Positions 63,139 through 64,000 of a stretch of DNA of 64,000 nucleotides are shown here, one piece after another; the first letter of the stretch is position 1, and each line of letters opens with the position of its first letter. Below the pieces are notes generated by a model. That model searched no databases, was not told where the DNA came from, and worked only from the letters and a program-made list of their open reading frames with translations. Origin of the DNA: Malurus cyaneus samueli (lineage: Eukaryota > Chordata > Aves > Passeriformes > Maluridae); contig CM019217.1 in the NCBI GenBank assembly GCA_009741485.1, positions 39,709,330 through 39,773,329 of the forward strand, written 5' to 3'. The position numbers were made by a program, and so were the translations under genes.

Positions 63139-63264
63139 GGTTGGTATGAATGAGGTAGAGATGGTGTGTTTAAGCACCAGAAACAGCAGGAGGGTTAAAA
63201 GAAAGAGCTGTGATAATGAAGATACACTCTTCAAGAATGCAGTTCTGGGACACTGTTGTCAAGG
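63139..63264 (+). CDS. Candidate coding exon (unrecognised gene, partial)
   Basis: One of the two best-supported exons in the chain. The acceptor has a clear pyrimidine tract (TTTTGCCTTCTTTGCTGTGATTTCCAG, ending at 63138), and the donor AAGG|GTAAGA at 63264/63265 agrees with the consensus at all key positions. The 126 bases are open in the phase expected from the preceding candidate and hand on the same phase. The peptide includes a basic stretch, RRVKRKS, and the segment DNEDTLFKNAVLGHCCQ. An in-frame TAA follows directly after the donor, so splicing here is required for the frame to continue. No family is recognised. Confidence 0.42.
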
Positions 63265-64000
63265 GTAAGATTGAGGAATGCTTATGTCAGGACCAGGATG
63301 CCTGCCCTCTGAAAGAGCAAATGATTTGTCAGTGGAAGTTTATTATGCATATTAATACTTTTCCTGCTTCCTCAACAAATGAAGAAAAAACAGAGTAAGA
63401 AGCAATCTGGCCGAATATTTATGGAGACTGAAATAAGTAAGGTTCTGGTGTGGGGGACCACCCCACAATGGCTCCTGGCTTCTAAAAGCTATGAAGGTCT
63501 GTCAAGAAGTAGTTTATTGTTTCCAGTTGAGAAGAAACCCAGAAACATGGTGAGGACTTGGTAGCTGGTGCCTCTTGTCCTTTTTATCATGTAGAGGTGA
63601 TCCTGGCAAGACCCCTTGGATGGATGTGTCACTTGTGTGTAGGTGAGTTTGGGATTGGATGTAAATGAAATCTCTGGAAGGATAAGCGTGAGTGGGATAT
63701 TTTCAAATTATTGTCTTCCCATTTGTGAGATCTGATGTAGAATTTTGCTGCAATAACTTTCCCTATTAGCAGTTTCATGCTGAAGTGAAACCACTGTCCT
63801 GTCATAGACTGAACAGCCTTAAATTTCCTTGTCAGTGTGAGAACTGTTGGTGGGGTTAGAAGGTGTCAAAGGAAGAAACATCCTAAACTAATCTACAATT
63901 TAGAAAAAACTTCTGTATCACCAGGATACTAAAATTTAAACCATAAAGGAAGAATGGGTCAGAGGGGAAGGAAAAAGACTGGGCAGTGTTTATTACTGAA
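63265..64000 (+). other. Probable intron at the window edge
   Basis: No further phase-compatible exon is seen before the right edge. The gene, if real, continues outside the window. A 61-codon frame at 63379-63564 lacks matching splice phase. Confidence 0.35.

Noticed and set aside
1..64000. Bacterial operons, CRISPR arrays, insertion sequences, phage genes
   Set aside because: Avian CR1 repeats, LTR remnants, a CpG island and the lack of long dense open frames all mark vertebrate nuclear DNA.

Overview
This is vertebrate nuclear DNA, most likely from a bird. The background is AT-rich with no bacterial-style gene packing. Nine pieces of CR1-type LINE carry the typical avian 3' end (repeats of the ATTCTATGATTCT kind), and there are short remnants of endogenous-retrovirus LTRs of a type common in bird genomes. 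I cannot name the species, and I recognise no protein by name.

Positions 1 to about 46,100 look intergenic. I see no convincing gene there, only 5'-truncated CR1 copies (338-479, 5308-5710, 10165-10600, 16418-16560, 29976-30475, 39352-39415), two inverted fragments of one LTR family (34151-34268 and 35624-35745), a probable LTR near 40590-40945, microsatellites (19331-19413, 24078-24153), homopolymer tracts and a few small perfect hairpins.

The landmark is a CpG island at about 46,130-47,010. It has a perfect CRE palindrome (46502-46509), several GC boxes and no TATA box. Just downstream is a strongly G/T-skewed stretch (46752-46830). The order CRE, GC boxes, good splice donor at 46649, then G-skew argues for transcription to the right (+ strand).

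From 47 kb to the right edge the sequence is best read as the first introns of that + strand gene. I propose a chain of short candidate coding exons whose splice phases agree: 50590-50657 (weak), 55736-55883, 59664-59744, 60731-60781, 62124-62186 and 63139-63264. A possible untranslated exon lies at 54133-54205. The exons were found by reading splice sites and open frames, not by homology, so each is only a moderate or weak call. The joined peptide is unknown to me; its first large piece looks helical. CR1 pieces and one LTR-like segment interrupt the introns. The gene would continue beyond 64,000.
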